Below, piece after piece: positions 35,588 to 44,838 of a stretch of DNA of 64,000 nt. The stretch lies in contig NZ_CAAJGL010000123.1 in NCBI RefSeq assembly GCF_900996225.1, forward strand, positions 186,001 to 250,000, read 5' to 3'. Every line of letters starts with the position of its first letter. Position 1 is the stretch's first letter. The notes under the pieces are model-generated. The model was not told the DNA's origin. It was given only the letters and a program-made list of their open reading frames with translations, and made no database searches. This stretch comes from Paraburkholderia sp. BCC1884 (GTDB lineage Bacteria; Pseudomonadota; Gammaproteobacteria; Burkholderiales; Burkholderiaceae). A program made the translations under genes and the position numbers.

Positions 35588-37135
35588 ATGGACGCTTCGA
35601 CGCACCACCTCTACACGCCGGCCGTCAGCTTCGACGGCGGCGATCTCGATTGCGGAAATGGCCTGCTACTGCTGATTCGCAAGCATATCGACCCGCTCGA
35701 GCGCGGCCAGTTGCTCGAAATCCGCTCGACCGACACCTCCGTCGAATCGGATTTGCCGGCGTGGTGCCGGATGACAGGCAATCAACTCGTATCGTGGACA
35801 AAGACCGGCAAGCGGCGCAGCTTTCTCGTCAGCCGGGGCTCGTTCACAAGCGAAGCATCGCCGCCGCTCCAGGCGCAAACCGAAGCTTCGCGGGACGCAC
35901 ACCCACGCGCGTCGATCCACGTGGTACCTGTCACGATTCCGGACACGCTGCCGGCGCCGGCGCCCGCGCCCGCCATTCAACCGCTTGCCGTGATGGGCAT
36001 CGGCAGCTGGCCGCGTCCACGCTGGATGTTGCAGGCCTTGCATGAGCACATCGAGGGCAAGCTCGACGCCGCCAGTTTCCAGTCGATTGCCGATGATGCC
36101 GTCCAGCTCGCAATCGCCGCACAGTTGCGCGCAGGCGTCGACGTGGTCACGGACGGCGAGCAACGCCGCGACGCCTACGCGAGTTTCGTCGGCGGCCTGC
36201 TCGACAATTGCCAGCTGATTCCACTCACCGACCTCCTTCCCTACGTCGACGATCCTCAGACGTTCGAGCAGGAGTTGCGCGCGCTCGACGTGCCGGCCGG
36301 CGAGGTCCGTCATCCGGCTGTATTCGGTCCAATCGGGCGCGGCAAACCGCTTGCAACGCACGAGCTAGCCTATGCGCGCAGCCTGACGGACCGTCCAGTG
36401 AAGGTGGCGTTGCCGGGCCCCTATCTGCTGACTCGCACGATGTGGATGGAATGCATCTCGGAGCGCGCCTATCAGAATCGCGAGATGCTCGCAGTGGATA
36501 TCGTGCGGGTGCTGCGCGAGGAACTCGCGGCCTTGTTGGCGCAAGGCGCCGCACTCGTGCAATTCGACGAACCCGTGTTGTCGGAAGTGGCGTTTTCCGG
36601 CACCACCAGCCAACGCAGCTTCATGTGCGGTGCGCTATCCGGAAAGAGCGACCCTGCCACTGAACTGGCCTTTGCGCGCGATCTGCTCAATGCGGTGGTC
36701 GAAGGATTTCCACAGGATCGGGTTGCCATGCACATGTGCCGCGGAAACTGGACGACCGACGAGAGCAAGGCGATGACTGGCGACTATCGTCCACTCATCG
36801 ACATCCTCGCTGCACTGAACGTCGGTACGCTCTTCCTCGAATTGTGCACGCCGCGCTCCGGCGAAATGGCGATACTGAAACAGCTGCCTGACCTGCAGCG
36901 CATCGGTATCGGCCTTTGCAATCAGAAACATGCGCATGTCGAATCGCTCGAACATCTGCTACACAAAGGTGAGGAAGCAATCAGCCTGTTCGGCAAAGAA
37001 CGCGTGCTGTTCAATCCAGACTGTGGATTTGCGACATTCGCCGATGCACCGGTCAGCAGCAGCCAGATTGCCGAGGCAAAGCTGCGCGCACTTGCAGAAG
37101 CCGCCATGATTTTGCGGGATCGGCACAGCGTGTGA
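35588..37135 (+). CDS. TusA-like / MetE-like fusion protein
   Basis: 515 aa. Residues 1-90 are a second TusA-like domain (DGGDLDCGNGLLLLIRKHID, C22; LPAWCRMTGN, C60). A Pro/Ala-rich linker (to about 135) leads to a cobalamin-independent methionine synthase II domain. The presumed zinc ligands are H382 and C384 (VAMHMCRGNW), E418 (LFLELCTP) and C479 (FNPDCGFATF). The short MetE-like catalytic domain lacks the N-terminal folate half of full MetE. It resembles YxjG/YxjH-type enzymes that use other methyl donors. The start is an ATG at 35588; a TTG precedes it. A terminator follows. Joining a sulfur-carrier domain to a thiol methyltransferase is unusual. Confidence 0.85.
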   Translation: MDASTHHLYTPAVSFDGGDLDCGNGLLLLIRKHIDPLERGQLLEIRSTDTSVESDLPAWCRMTGNQLVSWTKTGKRRSFLVSRGSFTSEASPPLQAQTEASRDAHPRASIHVVPVTIPDTLPAPAPAPAIQPLAVMGIGSWPRPRWMLQALHEHIEGKLDAASFQSIADDAVQLAIAAQLRAGVDVVTDGEQRRDAYASFVGGLLDNCQLIPLTDLLPYVDDPQTFEQELRALDVPAGEVRHPAVFGPIGRGKPLATHELAYARSLTDRPVKVALPGPYLLTRTMWMECISERAYQNREMLAVDIVRVLREELAALLAQGAALVQFDEPVLSEVAFSGTTSQRSFMCGALSGKSDPATELAFARDLLNAVVEGFPQDRVAMHMCRGNWTTDESKAMTGDYRPLIDILAALNVGTLFLELCTPRSGEMAILKQLPDLQRIGIGLCNQKHAHVESLEHLLHKGEEAISLFGKERVLFNPDCGFATFADAPVSSSQIAEAKLRALAEAAMILRDRHSV

Positions 37136-37140
37136 CCGGA

Positions 37141-37166
37141 CGCCGGAAAAACCGGCGATCCTTTTC
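37141..37166 (+). terminator. Terminator after the TusA-MetE fusion
   Basis: CGCCGG (37141-37146), loop AAAAA, CCGGCG (37152-37157), then ATCCTTTTC. It closes the TusA/DsrE/fusion cluster. Confidence 0.65.
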
Positions 37167-37371
37167 AAATCGAACGGAACGGCTCGATTGTGGGTTCGCA
37201 CGTTTTATGAACGCGCATTTGCAACCCGCATGTTTCGGCCGACTGGATTACCGTAGGGTCGGGACGCAAAAATTACGCGACCCACTGCACCTCAACGGGC
37301 TGCAGTAGCGGGTCTTTCACATCAAGACAGCGCCGATAGATCCTCTTCCAAATCATTGACTGGGTGCATCG

Positions 37372-38433
37372 ATGGATGACAGACAAGGTTCTAACCCTTC
37401 CCCCGTCGGTTCTTTCATTATCATTGCCGTCGTGGTGGTCGTGATCGTCGCGGCTTTCGTTTTCACAGCGGGTTGGCTTTCGCCCGGACGATTGACTCCC
37501 GCCCGGCTCGTCGACAAGCTCGCGCCGCCGGGCGGCGCGGCGCTGGGATATCGGCGCAATCACGCAAAAGGCATCTGCTTCACCGGCACGTTCGAATCCA
37601 ATGGCAACGCGGCTTCGTTATCGAAGGCGCCGATGTTCGTCGCCGGCTCTTATGCCGTCACCGGCCGATTCAATCTGGGAACGCCCGATCCGAAAGCAGC
37701 AGACCCGACAGTGCGTGTGCGCGGCCTGGGGTTGCGCATCGTCGCGCCCGATGGCAGCGAGTGGCGCTCGGCGATGATCGACGCACCGTTCTTCGCCGTC
37801 GCCACCCCTCAGGCGTTCTATGCGTTGCTACAGGCGCTCGGAAACAAAGACGACCCCGATGCGATGAAGCATTTCATCGCCGCTCATCCCGAGTTTCCCG
37901 CATTTTTTAAGTGGGCAAGCACCACGCCCATGACCGGCTCGTATGCGCAGGAACGTTTCAATAGCCTCGACAGTTTCGTATTCACGAATGCTACTGGACA
38001 GGACAGTACCGTACGCTGGTCGCTGGTACCGGACGCGACGCCGCAAACCCTGTCCGCAGAAGAACTGAAGCAACGTGGGCCGGATTTTCTGGATGCGGAT
38101 ATCACCCAGCGCGTCGCCAATGCGCCGCAACGCTGGACGATGATCGTTACCGTGGCCAATCCGGAGGATCCGACGGCCGACCCCAGCAAAGCGTGGCCCG
38201 ATGACCGCCGCACAGTGACGGCCGGCACACTGGTCGTGAAAGCCATCGAGTCCGAACCCGACGGGCCCTGCCGCGATCTCAACTTCGATCCCACCGTGCT
38301 GCCAGGCGGCATGCATGTATCGGACGATCCTTTTCCCGCCGCACGCTCAGCTGCCTACGCTGTGTCGTTCAATCGCCGAACCGCCGAAGACAACCACTAT
38401 CCGCATACCGACGCGGGAGGATCAGGACAATGA
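37372..38433 (+). CDS. Membrane-anchored catalase-family peroxidase
   Basis: 353 aa. An N-terminal helix (SFIIIAVVVVVIVAAFVF) anchors or exports it. The heme-catalase core follows: distal His in YRRNHAKGICFTGTFESNG, FNLGTPDPKAADPTVRVRG, WRSAMIDAPFFAV, and a proximal Tyr near RSAAYAVSFNRR. It is shorter than true catalases and belongs to the catalase-related peroxidase group. Its stop overlaps the ATG of the cytochrome b561 gene (ATGA), so electrons for peroxide reduction may come from quinol through that cytochrome. Confidence 0.88.
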   Translation: MDDRQGSNPSPVGSFIIIAVVVVVIVAAFVFTAGWLSPGRLTPARLVDKLAPPGGAALGYRRNHAKGICFTGTFESNGNAASLSKAPMFVAGSYAVTGRFNLGTPDPKAADPTVRVRGLGLRIVAPDGSEWRSAMIDAPFFAVATPQAFYALLQALGNKDDPDAMKHFIAAHPEFPAFFKWASTTPMTGSYAQERFNSLDSFVFTNATGQDSTVRWSLVPDATPQTLSAEELKQRGPDFLDADITQRVANAPQRWTMIVTVANPEDPTADPSKAWPDDRRTVTAGTLVVKAIESEPDGPCRDLNFDPTVLPGGMHVSDDPFPAARSAAYAVSFNRRTAEDNHYPHTDAGGSGQ

Positions 38434-39026
38434 GCCCGACTACACTGCGTTTTACAGCGCTGCAGCGTACCCTGCACTGGTTGATGGCGATCTGTATCCT
38501 GGCGATGCTCTTTATCGGTGTCGGCATGGTATCGACGATTCGGCCGGACTCTCTGTCACTGGTATCCGCCCATAAGCCGCTGGGCATTCTCATTCTTGTC
38601 CTGGCGCTGATCCGGCTCGTCGTCAGATTGAGGCGCGGCGCGCCGCCCTTGCCGGAAGCGATGCCGCAGGTTATGAAGTTGGCTGCGCATCTGTCACACC
38701 TGGCTTTTTACGTGCTGATGATTGCGTTGCCGTTACTCGGCTGGAGCATGCTGTCTGCCGCAGACTATCCCGTCGTCATACTCGGGATTCAATTGCCGCC
38801 CATCGCACCGCATAGCAATGGACTGCATACGCTGCTATGGAATGCCCACCGGTTTCTCGCGCTTTGCTTTTTTGCGCTCATTGTCGTTCATCTGGCGGCG
38901 GCCCTGTTTCATGGACTAATCCGACGCGACGGCGTTTTTCAAACCATGGCGCCGTGGAGTGCATCGCGTTCGACACTTTCCACGAGCACTGATCTGCCAC
39001 GCGACAGTAGTGTCACGCGAAACTAG
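38430..39026 (+). CDS. Cytochrome b561
   Basis: 198 aa with four TM helices and histidines typical of the bacterial b561 family: LHWLMAICILAM, VSAHKPLGILILVLALIRL, AAHLSHLAFYVLMIALPLLG, and NAHRFLALCFFALIVVHLAA. It moves electrons from quinol to a periplasmic acceptor; overlap with the catalase gene points to that protein as acceptor. Confidence 0.9.
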   Translation: MSPTTLRFTALQRTLHWLMAICILAMLFIGVGMVSTIRPDSLSLVSAHKPLGILILVLALIRLVVRLRRGAPPLPEAMPQVMKLAAHLSHLAFYVLMIALPLLGWSMLSAADYPVVILGIQLPPIAPHSNGLHTLLWNAHRFLALCFFALIVVHLAAALFHGLIRRDGVFQTMAPWSASRSTLSTSTDLPRDSSVTRN

Positions 39027-39053
39027 ATCGGCGTCCGACAGGCAACCGCAGGT

Positions 39054-39569
39054 TCAGGTGCGGGACATCTCGCGAGCCGCGAGCAGTCTCTCCACCATCC
39101 AGTGGATGAGTGCGGCGACGAGACAGCCGATCACGATTTCAATGGAGCGATATAAGCCTGTGGTCAGCACGACTTCGCCGCCCAATTTCCCCGACATCAA
39201 AACAAGCGGGCAAGTCCACATGCAAACCCGCAGGCCCCGATCGGCACGTGCGATGGTCGCGCAGAAAGCGACTGCGACCAGCAGCTGCATCAACGGCGGG
39301 ACGTGAAACGGCATGGCCAGAAAGTTCACCGCAAGCGAAATGCCGACGCCGAGCAAGGTTCCCTGAATACGCTCGTGAAGCGAAGCGCGTGTCTCGTGCC
39401 AACGTTCCTGCGATACGACCAGTGCCGAGATGGAGGCCCACACGGGCATGGAAAGGCCCAATAGCTCGGCAACCTTATACGCCACCACGGCGGCAAGGGC
39501 ACAACGGATCACGAATGCCAGTTGCTGTCCGATCTCAACTCTCTTCATCGATAAGCGAAGCATATTCAT
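39054..39569 (-). CDS. Short FUSC-family membrane protein
   Basis: 171 aa with about four TM helices: QLAFVIRCALAAVVAYKVAE, WASISALVVSQERWHETRAS and ERIQGTLLGVGISLAVNF are FUSC_2 signatures. Much shorter than AaeB pumps. It stands alone on the minus strand, facing the b561 gene. Possible aromatic-acid exporter half. The SD is weak; two near ATGs are possible. Confidence 0.8.
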   Translation of the reverse strand: MNMLRLSMKRVEIGQQLAFVIRCALAAVVAYKVAELLGLSMPVWASISALVVSQERWHETRASLHERIQGTLLGVGISLAVNFLAMPFHVPPLMQLLVAVAFCATIARADRGLRVCMWTCPLVLMSGKLGGEVVLTTGLYRSIEIVIGCLVAALIHWMVERLLAAREMSRT

Positions 39570-39766
39570 TAGACGGTTTCTCTCAATGGCCAGCGGTTCA
39601 CCCCGTTCTCGTCCATCGCATGACCCAATCGCCGTGGGCCGACGCTAAATTTCCAACCGCTGCGATCTGATCAACAAATGCCGCAAGTATCGACCTCGCC
39701 AGCTTCGTTGGGAACACAAAGGTTGCGAAAACTCATTTGAAACGGGAGCAAAGATATTGGGCAGGG

Positions 39767-40694
39767 TCAGACAGGACGCGTGATCGATTCATCCTGCTCG
39801 ATCTCGCTTCTGCTTTTTAGCTGATCGGCGACGAAGTCGAGAAAAATGGAGATCCGCGCAGACAGGCGGGTGTTGCGATAGTAGACCGCATGAATCGGTC
39901 GCAACAGTTCAACCCTGTCGTCGACCAGCAGCTCAACGAGGGCGCCGCGGCGTCTTGCCGCGCTCGCCATGTAGTCACCGAGGCATGCGATGCCCGCACC
40001 CTCTGTCGCGAGCGCCAGCAGCATTTCGCCACTCGATGCGCGCAGGGCCGGGCGAACCTTGAACGACAATTGTCCATCGTGACGAAGCGGCCAGTTGTTC
40101 AACACATCGAGTTGCGAATAGCCCAGTAGCGTGTGTCTCTCCAGATCCGCGGGATACCTCGGCGTACCGGCCCGTTCCAGGTAGCCGGGGCTGGCCAGCA
40201 CACGTAACCGGCTGCTGCCTAGTTTGCGCGCATGCAAGGTCGAATCCTGCAGTTCCCCGATTCGTATCGCAAGATCAGTGCGATGTTCAATCAGATCGAT
40301 CACCTCGTCACTGGTGTTCAACGAGTTCGATGTCCGGATAGGCTCGATGAAATTCCGGAATCAGCGGCGCGATGACGTGCTGCATGAACGGTGTGGCCGC
40401 GTTGATACGCAATCGCCCGGCGGGTTGCCTGCGATAAGAAACGGTTTGCTCCTCCGCGACCTCGACTGAAGCGAGAATGCCTCGTGCGTGCTCGAGGAAT
40501 ATCTGCCCTTCTTCGGTCAGTTCGAGGCTTCGGGTCGTGCGCCGGATCAGCGTCGTGTCGAGTTTCTCTTCAAGGCGGCGCAGCAGTCGGCTCATCACCG
40601 AGGTTGGCTGATGCAACTTCTCCGCCGCGCGTGTCAATGAGCCGACGTCCGCGATGGTGACGAACGTGAGCATTTCGTCGAGCGTGGTTTTCAT
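39767..40694 (-). pseudogene. LysR-family regulator broken by one frameshift
   Basis: The N-terminal part (from the ATG at 40694) has the HTH (FVTIADVGSLTRAAEKLHQP, TSVMSRLLRRLEEKL) and runs to PDIELVEHQ-stop. The C-terminal part resumes in another frame with NTSDEVIDLIEHRTDLAIRI and ends at 39767. The break is at about 40316-40323, where the minus strand reads CTCGTTGAACACC. One extra base, or loss of two from GTGTTG, explains it. Otherwise both halves are intact, so this is a recent break or a base-call error. It follows the MFS gene on the same strand. Confidence 0.85.
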
Positions 40695-40725
40695 GACGCC
40701 GGTGCGCGACAGGATGTCACGACGC

Positions 40726-41955
40726 TCATACCGGCACCGCTTGCCGCGCTCTCGGTAACGTAGCGACAAACACGACAAGACCTGCGAGTGTCAGTACGAA
40801 CCCCGCCCACACCGCCGACAGCAATCCCCATCCGGCGCCAATCACCATTCCGCCGGCCGCTGCGCCAATTGCATTGGCGACATTCAACGACGCAAGATTC
40901 ATCGCCCCCATCAGGGTGGGTGCTTCGGGGGCGAGTTGCGTGAGACGGACCTGAATCGTCGGGATGGCCGTCATCATCGTCATGCCGACACCAAACAACG
41001 AGAACATGAGTACCCATTCGTGCGCGCCGAAGGTCGCCAGCAAGGCGAGCACCACCAGCGCACAGCCGAAACCGAGCATAAGACCTAGTGAAGCGTGCAT
41101 ATCAGCGAGACGGCCGCCGACCAGATTGCCGACTGTCATGCCCACCCCGAACAACGCCAGCGCAAGGGGAATCAGTGAGGGCTTCAGCGATGCGACGTCG
41201 GTCACGAACGGACCGATGAAGGTGTACACGGAGAAGATGCTGGCCACGCCCAGCGCGGCCACGATCATGGTCGTCCACACGGGCGGCTTGCGCAGCGCAC
41301 CCAATTCCTGACGCACGGGTCCGCCTTTGAGTGCTTCGTTGTGAGGTATCCAAACCCACAGAAAAGCGAGCGCGAGAATGCCGATGACAGCCACGGCAAT
41401 ATAGGTTTCCCGCCAACCGAGATGCTGACCCAGCAATGTCGCGAGCGGCGATCCAACGATGGTGGCGATCGTCAGCCCTGCCATGACGGTGGCAAACGCC
41501 TTTCCAGAACCGCCTTCACCGACAAAATAGGAAGCCACCACGGCACCGGCACCGAAATAGGCGCCCTGCGGCATGCCGCTAAGGAACCGCGCCGCGATGA
41601 ACATGCCGAGGTTCATGGCAGCGGCCGACAACAGGTTCCCTACGATGAACAGCGCCATCAGGCACAGCAAGAGAGTGCGCCGGTTGAGGCCGGCCGCCAT
41701 CAGCGTGACGAGTGGTGCACCGATCACCACACCGAATGCGTATGCGGTAATCGCATGGGTGGCTTGCGGAATGCTCAGACCCAGGCTACCTGCGAAGAGC
41801 TGAAGCACACCCATGCTCGCGAACTCGGAAGTGCCGATACAGAAGCTGCCCAACGCCAATGCAAACAAGGCGAGCCCGCGCGTACGGGATTCCGATGCTT
41901 TGGTGCAGTGGACCTTGACCGATTCACACTGCGCCTCGTACGCTTTCTCGTGCAT
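40726..41955 (-). CDS. MFS transporter (DHA1 type), copy 1
   Basis: 409 aa, about twelve TM helices. Family motifs: IGTSEFASMGVLQLFAGSLG, AYAFGVVIGAPLVTLMAAGL, GMPQGAYFGAGAVVASYFVG, and a C-terminal IPTIQVRLTQLAPEAPTLMG. This is an AraJ/YdhP-like sugar or drug exporter group. CAGGAG lies 6 nt before the ATG. A close paralog is at 43060-44334; the SDR gene lies between. Confidence 0.92.
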   Translation of the reverse strand: MHEKAYEAQCESVKVHCTKASESRTRGLALFALALGSFCIGTSEFASMGVLQLFAGSLGLSIPQATHAITAYAFGVVIGAPLVTLMAAGLNRRTLLLCLMALFIVGNLLSAAAMNLGMFIAARFLSGMPQGAYFGAGAVVASYFVGEGGSGKAFATVMAGLTIATIVGSPLATLLGQHLGWRETYIAVAVIGILALAFLWVWIPHNEALKGGPVRQELGALRKPPVWTTMIVAALGVASIFSVYTFIGPFVTDVASLKPSLIPLALALFGVGMTVGNLVGGRLADMHASLGLMLGFGCALVVLALLATFGAHEWVLMFSLFGVGMTMMTAIPTIQVRLTQLAPEAPTLMGAMNLASLNVANAIGAAAGGMVIGAGWGLLSAVWAGFVLTLAGLVVFVATLPRARQAVPV

Positions 41956-42143
41956 GTCTGGCTCCTGCTCGCTGACGCAACATGCTCACCCTATTCACGT
42001 TTGTCCGAACGTGCATGGCACGATTCAAACTGGCAAGCCGTGTGATCGCGTAAATCTCCTCTGCCGGTCGGCGCTAACGACGTCGGGAAATGTCCAGCTG
42101 CACGAGAGAGATTAGCGAACGATACGCGCGGTGCCAGTCGTCA

Positions 42144-42938
42144 CTACGCGATCGTATCCACGATGCCGCCATCGACGCGCAATGCCGCACCCGTCGTGGC
42201 CGACGCCTGTTTCGAGCACGCATACACGACCATGTTGGCCACTTCTTCCGTCGACGCCGCTCGCTGGATGATCGACGAACCACGCGTCGCCAATACGAAT
42301 TCGTTCAGCTTCTGTTCAATCGTCTTGCCTTCGCTCTTCGCCGCGTCCGCCAGCATTTCACGTACACCGTCGGACAGCGTCGGGCCTGGCAACACCGAGT
42401 TCACGGTCACGCCACTGCCGGCGGCGAACTTCGCGATGCCGCGCGCGATGCCCAATTGCGCGGTCTTCGAAAACGAGTAGGCGAGCATGTCGGGTGGAAT
42501 GTTCAGCCCCGATTCGGAGGAGAGGAAAACGACACGCCCCCACTTGCGCTCCATCATGCCGCGAAGATAGTGGCGCGTGAGTCTCACGCCCGACATGACG
42601 TTGATCTGGAAGTACCGCTCCCATTCTTCATCGTCCGTACTGAACAGGTCGCCGGGACCGAAGAAACCCAGATTGTTGACGAGAATATCCGTGCTCTGTA
42701 TAGCTTTGACGAATGCATCGACTCCCGCGCGTGAGCCCAGATCTCCAGCTACGCCGCTTACCTTGGCGTCGGGTGCCGTTTCGCGGATTGTCGCGATCGC
42801 ACGATCGACGGCTTCTTGCGTACGTCCATTCACGATAGTTTCCGCGCCCGAACCTGCAAGACCGGTTGCAATCGCGAGGCCAATACCTGCAGTCGATGCG
42901 CTGACCAGCGCCGTTTTGCCAGATAGATCGATTTTCAC
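42144..42938 (-). CDS. SDR oxidoreductase
   Basis: 264 aa from the GTG at 42938: nucleotide motif SASTAGIGLAIATGLAGSGA, NNLGFF, Ser in VVFLSSESGLNIPP, YSFSKTAQLG (YxxxK), and a C-terminal VDGGIVDTIA. GGAG is placed 8 nt before this GTG; the longer frame starts with a TTG. It lies between two MFS genes on the same strand, so it may form one operon with them. Confidence 0.9.
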   Translation of the reverse strand: MKIDLSGKTALVSASTAGIGLAIATGLAGSGAETIVNGRTQEAVDRAIATIRETAPDAKVSGVAGDLGSRAGVDAFVKAIQSTDILVNNLGFFGPGDLFSTDDEEWERYFQINVMSGVRLTRHYLRGMMERKWGRVVFLSSESGLNIPPDMLAYSFSKTAQLGIARGIAKFAAGSGVTVNSVLPGPTLSDGVREMLADAAKSEGKTIEQKLNEFVLATRGSSIIQRAASTEEVANMVVYACSKQASATTGAALRVDGGIVDTIA

Positions 42939-43059
42939 TTTGTCGACTCCGTGATAAAAAGAGGCATTCCTTAACAATGGATCGCCTCAGGTAAGAGAAT
43001 CTGATTCTATGCCGCAGTCTGCTGCTTTGTCAGAGAGGCCTTGCCGTCTGGCTCCGATG

Positions 43060-44334
43060 CTATCGACGCAACTGCGCAGATCGCAACCTGACTTCGACGA
43101 TGCCGAATACCAGCAGCCCGACGACGGTGAGCGCAAAACCTGCCCACACGGTCGAGAAAAGACCGAGTCCCGCGCCGATCGTCAGGCCACCGACCGACGC
43201 GCCGATTGCGTTCGCCACGTTGAGCGAGGCCATGTTCATCGCGCCCATCAATGTCGGCGATTCGGGCGACAGACGCGTCAAGCGCACCTGGATAGTCGGA
43301 ATGGCGATCAACGTGGTGACGCCAACCGCAAAGAGCGCCGGCAATAACAGCCAGGCGTGAGAGCCAAACGCAGCAAGCGCGGCCAGTACGAAAGTCGCCG
43401 TACCGAAGCCGATCACGAATCCCCGCGCGGGATAGGCATCCGCGAGACGGCCGCCGATCAGGTTGCCGGCCGTCATCCCGCAGCCGAAAAGCGCGAGCGC
43501 CACCGGCACCATCGAGCGGCTCAAACCCGCCCCATCGGTCACGAACGGACCAATGAAGGTGTACACGGCGAAGATGCTCGACACCGCGAGCGCCGCGACG
43601 GCCATCATGATCCACACGGCGTGTTTGCGCAGCCCCGCCAGTTCCTGTGCAATCGGGCCGCCCTGGAGAGACTGCGAACGCGGCACCCACAACCACAGCG
43701 CACCCAGCGCCAAGGCCGCGATGCCGGCCACGGCCGCGTAGGTATCGCGCCAGCCAAGGTACTGACCCAGAAACGTCGCGAACGGCGACCCGACGATCGT
43801 AGCGACGGTCAGCCCCGACATGACGAGCGAGAAGGCTTTACCCGCGCGTTCCTTGCCGACTATGCCCGACGCCACGACGGCCCCGGCACCGAAGTAAGCG
43901 CCCTGCGGCAGCCCGGCGATAAAGCGGGCAACGATCAGGGTGTCAAGATTGGGCGCCATTGCCGACAGAACATTGCCACCGACAAACAGCGACATCAATG
44001 CGAGCAGAAGTGCGCGCCGGTTCATGCGGGCAGCGGCGAGCGTCACCAGCGGCGCGCCGATCACGACGCCGAGCGCGTAAGACGTGATCGCGTAGCTCGC
44101 CGTCGGGATATCGACATGCAGACCGCCGGCGAAGAGCTGGAGAATGCCCATGCTCGCAAATTCGGAAGTACCGATTGCGAAGCTGCCCAACGCCAGCGCA
44201 AAGAATGCGAGAGCGTGATTGCGGGGGTCCGAAAGGGTGTCGGTCGATGAGTGCATCGCACTGCCGCGCGCAGGCGTGTTTGCAGCACGACGAGTCCCGG
44301 CGCCTCGCACGGCCACGGGCTCGTGAGTTGTCAT
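43060..44334 (-). CDS. MFS transporter (DHA1 type), copy 2
   Basis: About 424 aa, twelve TM helices. It shares IGTSEFASMGILQLFAGGL, AYFGAGAVVASGIVGKERAG and IPTIQVRLTRLSPESPTLMG with copy 1, so a duplication. A longer N terminus precedes the first helix; ATGs at 44346, 44334 and 44256 are all possible, none with a clear SD. It is downstream of the SRPBCC/aldo-keto pair and may export products of that system. Confidence 0.9.
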   Translation of the reverse strand: MTTHEPVAVRGAGTRRAANTPARGSAMHSSTDTLSDPRNHALAFFALALGSFAIGTSEFASMGILQLFAGGLHVDIPTASYAITSYALGVVIGAPLVTLAAARMNRRALLLALMSLFVGGNVLSAMAPNLDTLIVARFIAGLPQGAYFGAGAVVASGIVGKERAGKAFSLVMSGLTVATIVGSPFATFLGQYLGWRDTYAAVAGIAALALGALWLWVPRSQSLQGGPIAQELAGLRKHAVWIMMAVAALAVSSIFAVYTFIGPFVTDGAGLSRSMVPVALALFGCGMTAGNLIGGRLADAYPARGFVIGFGTATFVLAALAAFGSHAWLLLPALFAVGVTTLIAIPTIQVRLTRLSPESPTLMGAMNMASLNVANAIGASVGGLTIGAGLGLFSTVWAGFALTVVGLLVFGIVEVRLRSAQLRR

Positions 44335-44402
44335 GTGAATTTCCATCGAATTGAAAACGGGCAAGAAGCGCTGTCGCGCTTCTTGCCTCGAACAGGTAAC
44401 CG

Positions 44403-44828
44403 TCAGAGTCCGGCTTTGCCGGCGAACGACATCGCCAATGCCTGCAGGCCATCCCGATAGATACCTTCGAACAGAGCCGTTGCTTCGGCGTCGCTGACGC
44501 CTACCGGCGCGAACTCTCCGACCCAGTCCACCTTCGACGTCCCATCGTCCAACGCCTGCACACGCAACGTCGCGCGATAGTGCGTGACGGGGAACGGCGC
44601 CTGCAGAATCGAATAGGTGTAGCTACGGGCGCTGTTATCGAACGCTTCCAGCCGCTCGATGATGACGTCGCCGCTCGGCGTGGCGAGGCGCCGCACGCGC
44701 CCACCTTCGCTCAGTTCGCTGCCCGGAATGTAGGGTAGCCAGTCGGGCAGCGAATTGAAGCCGCCGATCAATTGCCACACGGCATCGGGTGAAGCGGAAA
44801 TCCCGATGGATGCATTGGCGTTTGCCAT
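44403..44828 (-). CDS. SRPBCC-family protein, copy 2
   Basis: 141 aa paralog of 26405-26827: DAVWQLIGGFNSLPDWLPYI, SEGGRVRRL, YSILQAPFPVTHYRATLRV. AAGGAG sits 6 nt before the ATG at 44828, which sets the start. Ten bases downstream of the aldo/keto reductase gene, just as in copy 1. Confidence 0.9.
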   Translation of the reverse strand: MANANASIGISASPDAVWQLIGGFNSLPDWLPYIPGSELSEGGRVRRLATPSGDVIIERLEAFDNSARSYTYSILQAPFPVTHYRATLRVQALDDGTSKVDWVGEFAPVGVSDAEATALFEGIYRDGLQALAMSFAGKAGL

Positions 44829-44838
44829 GGTCAGCTCC

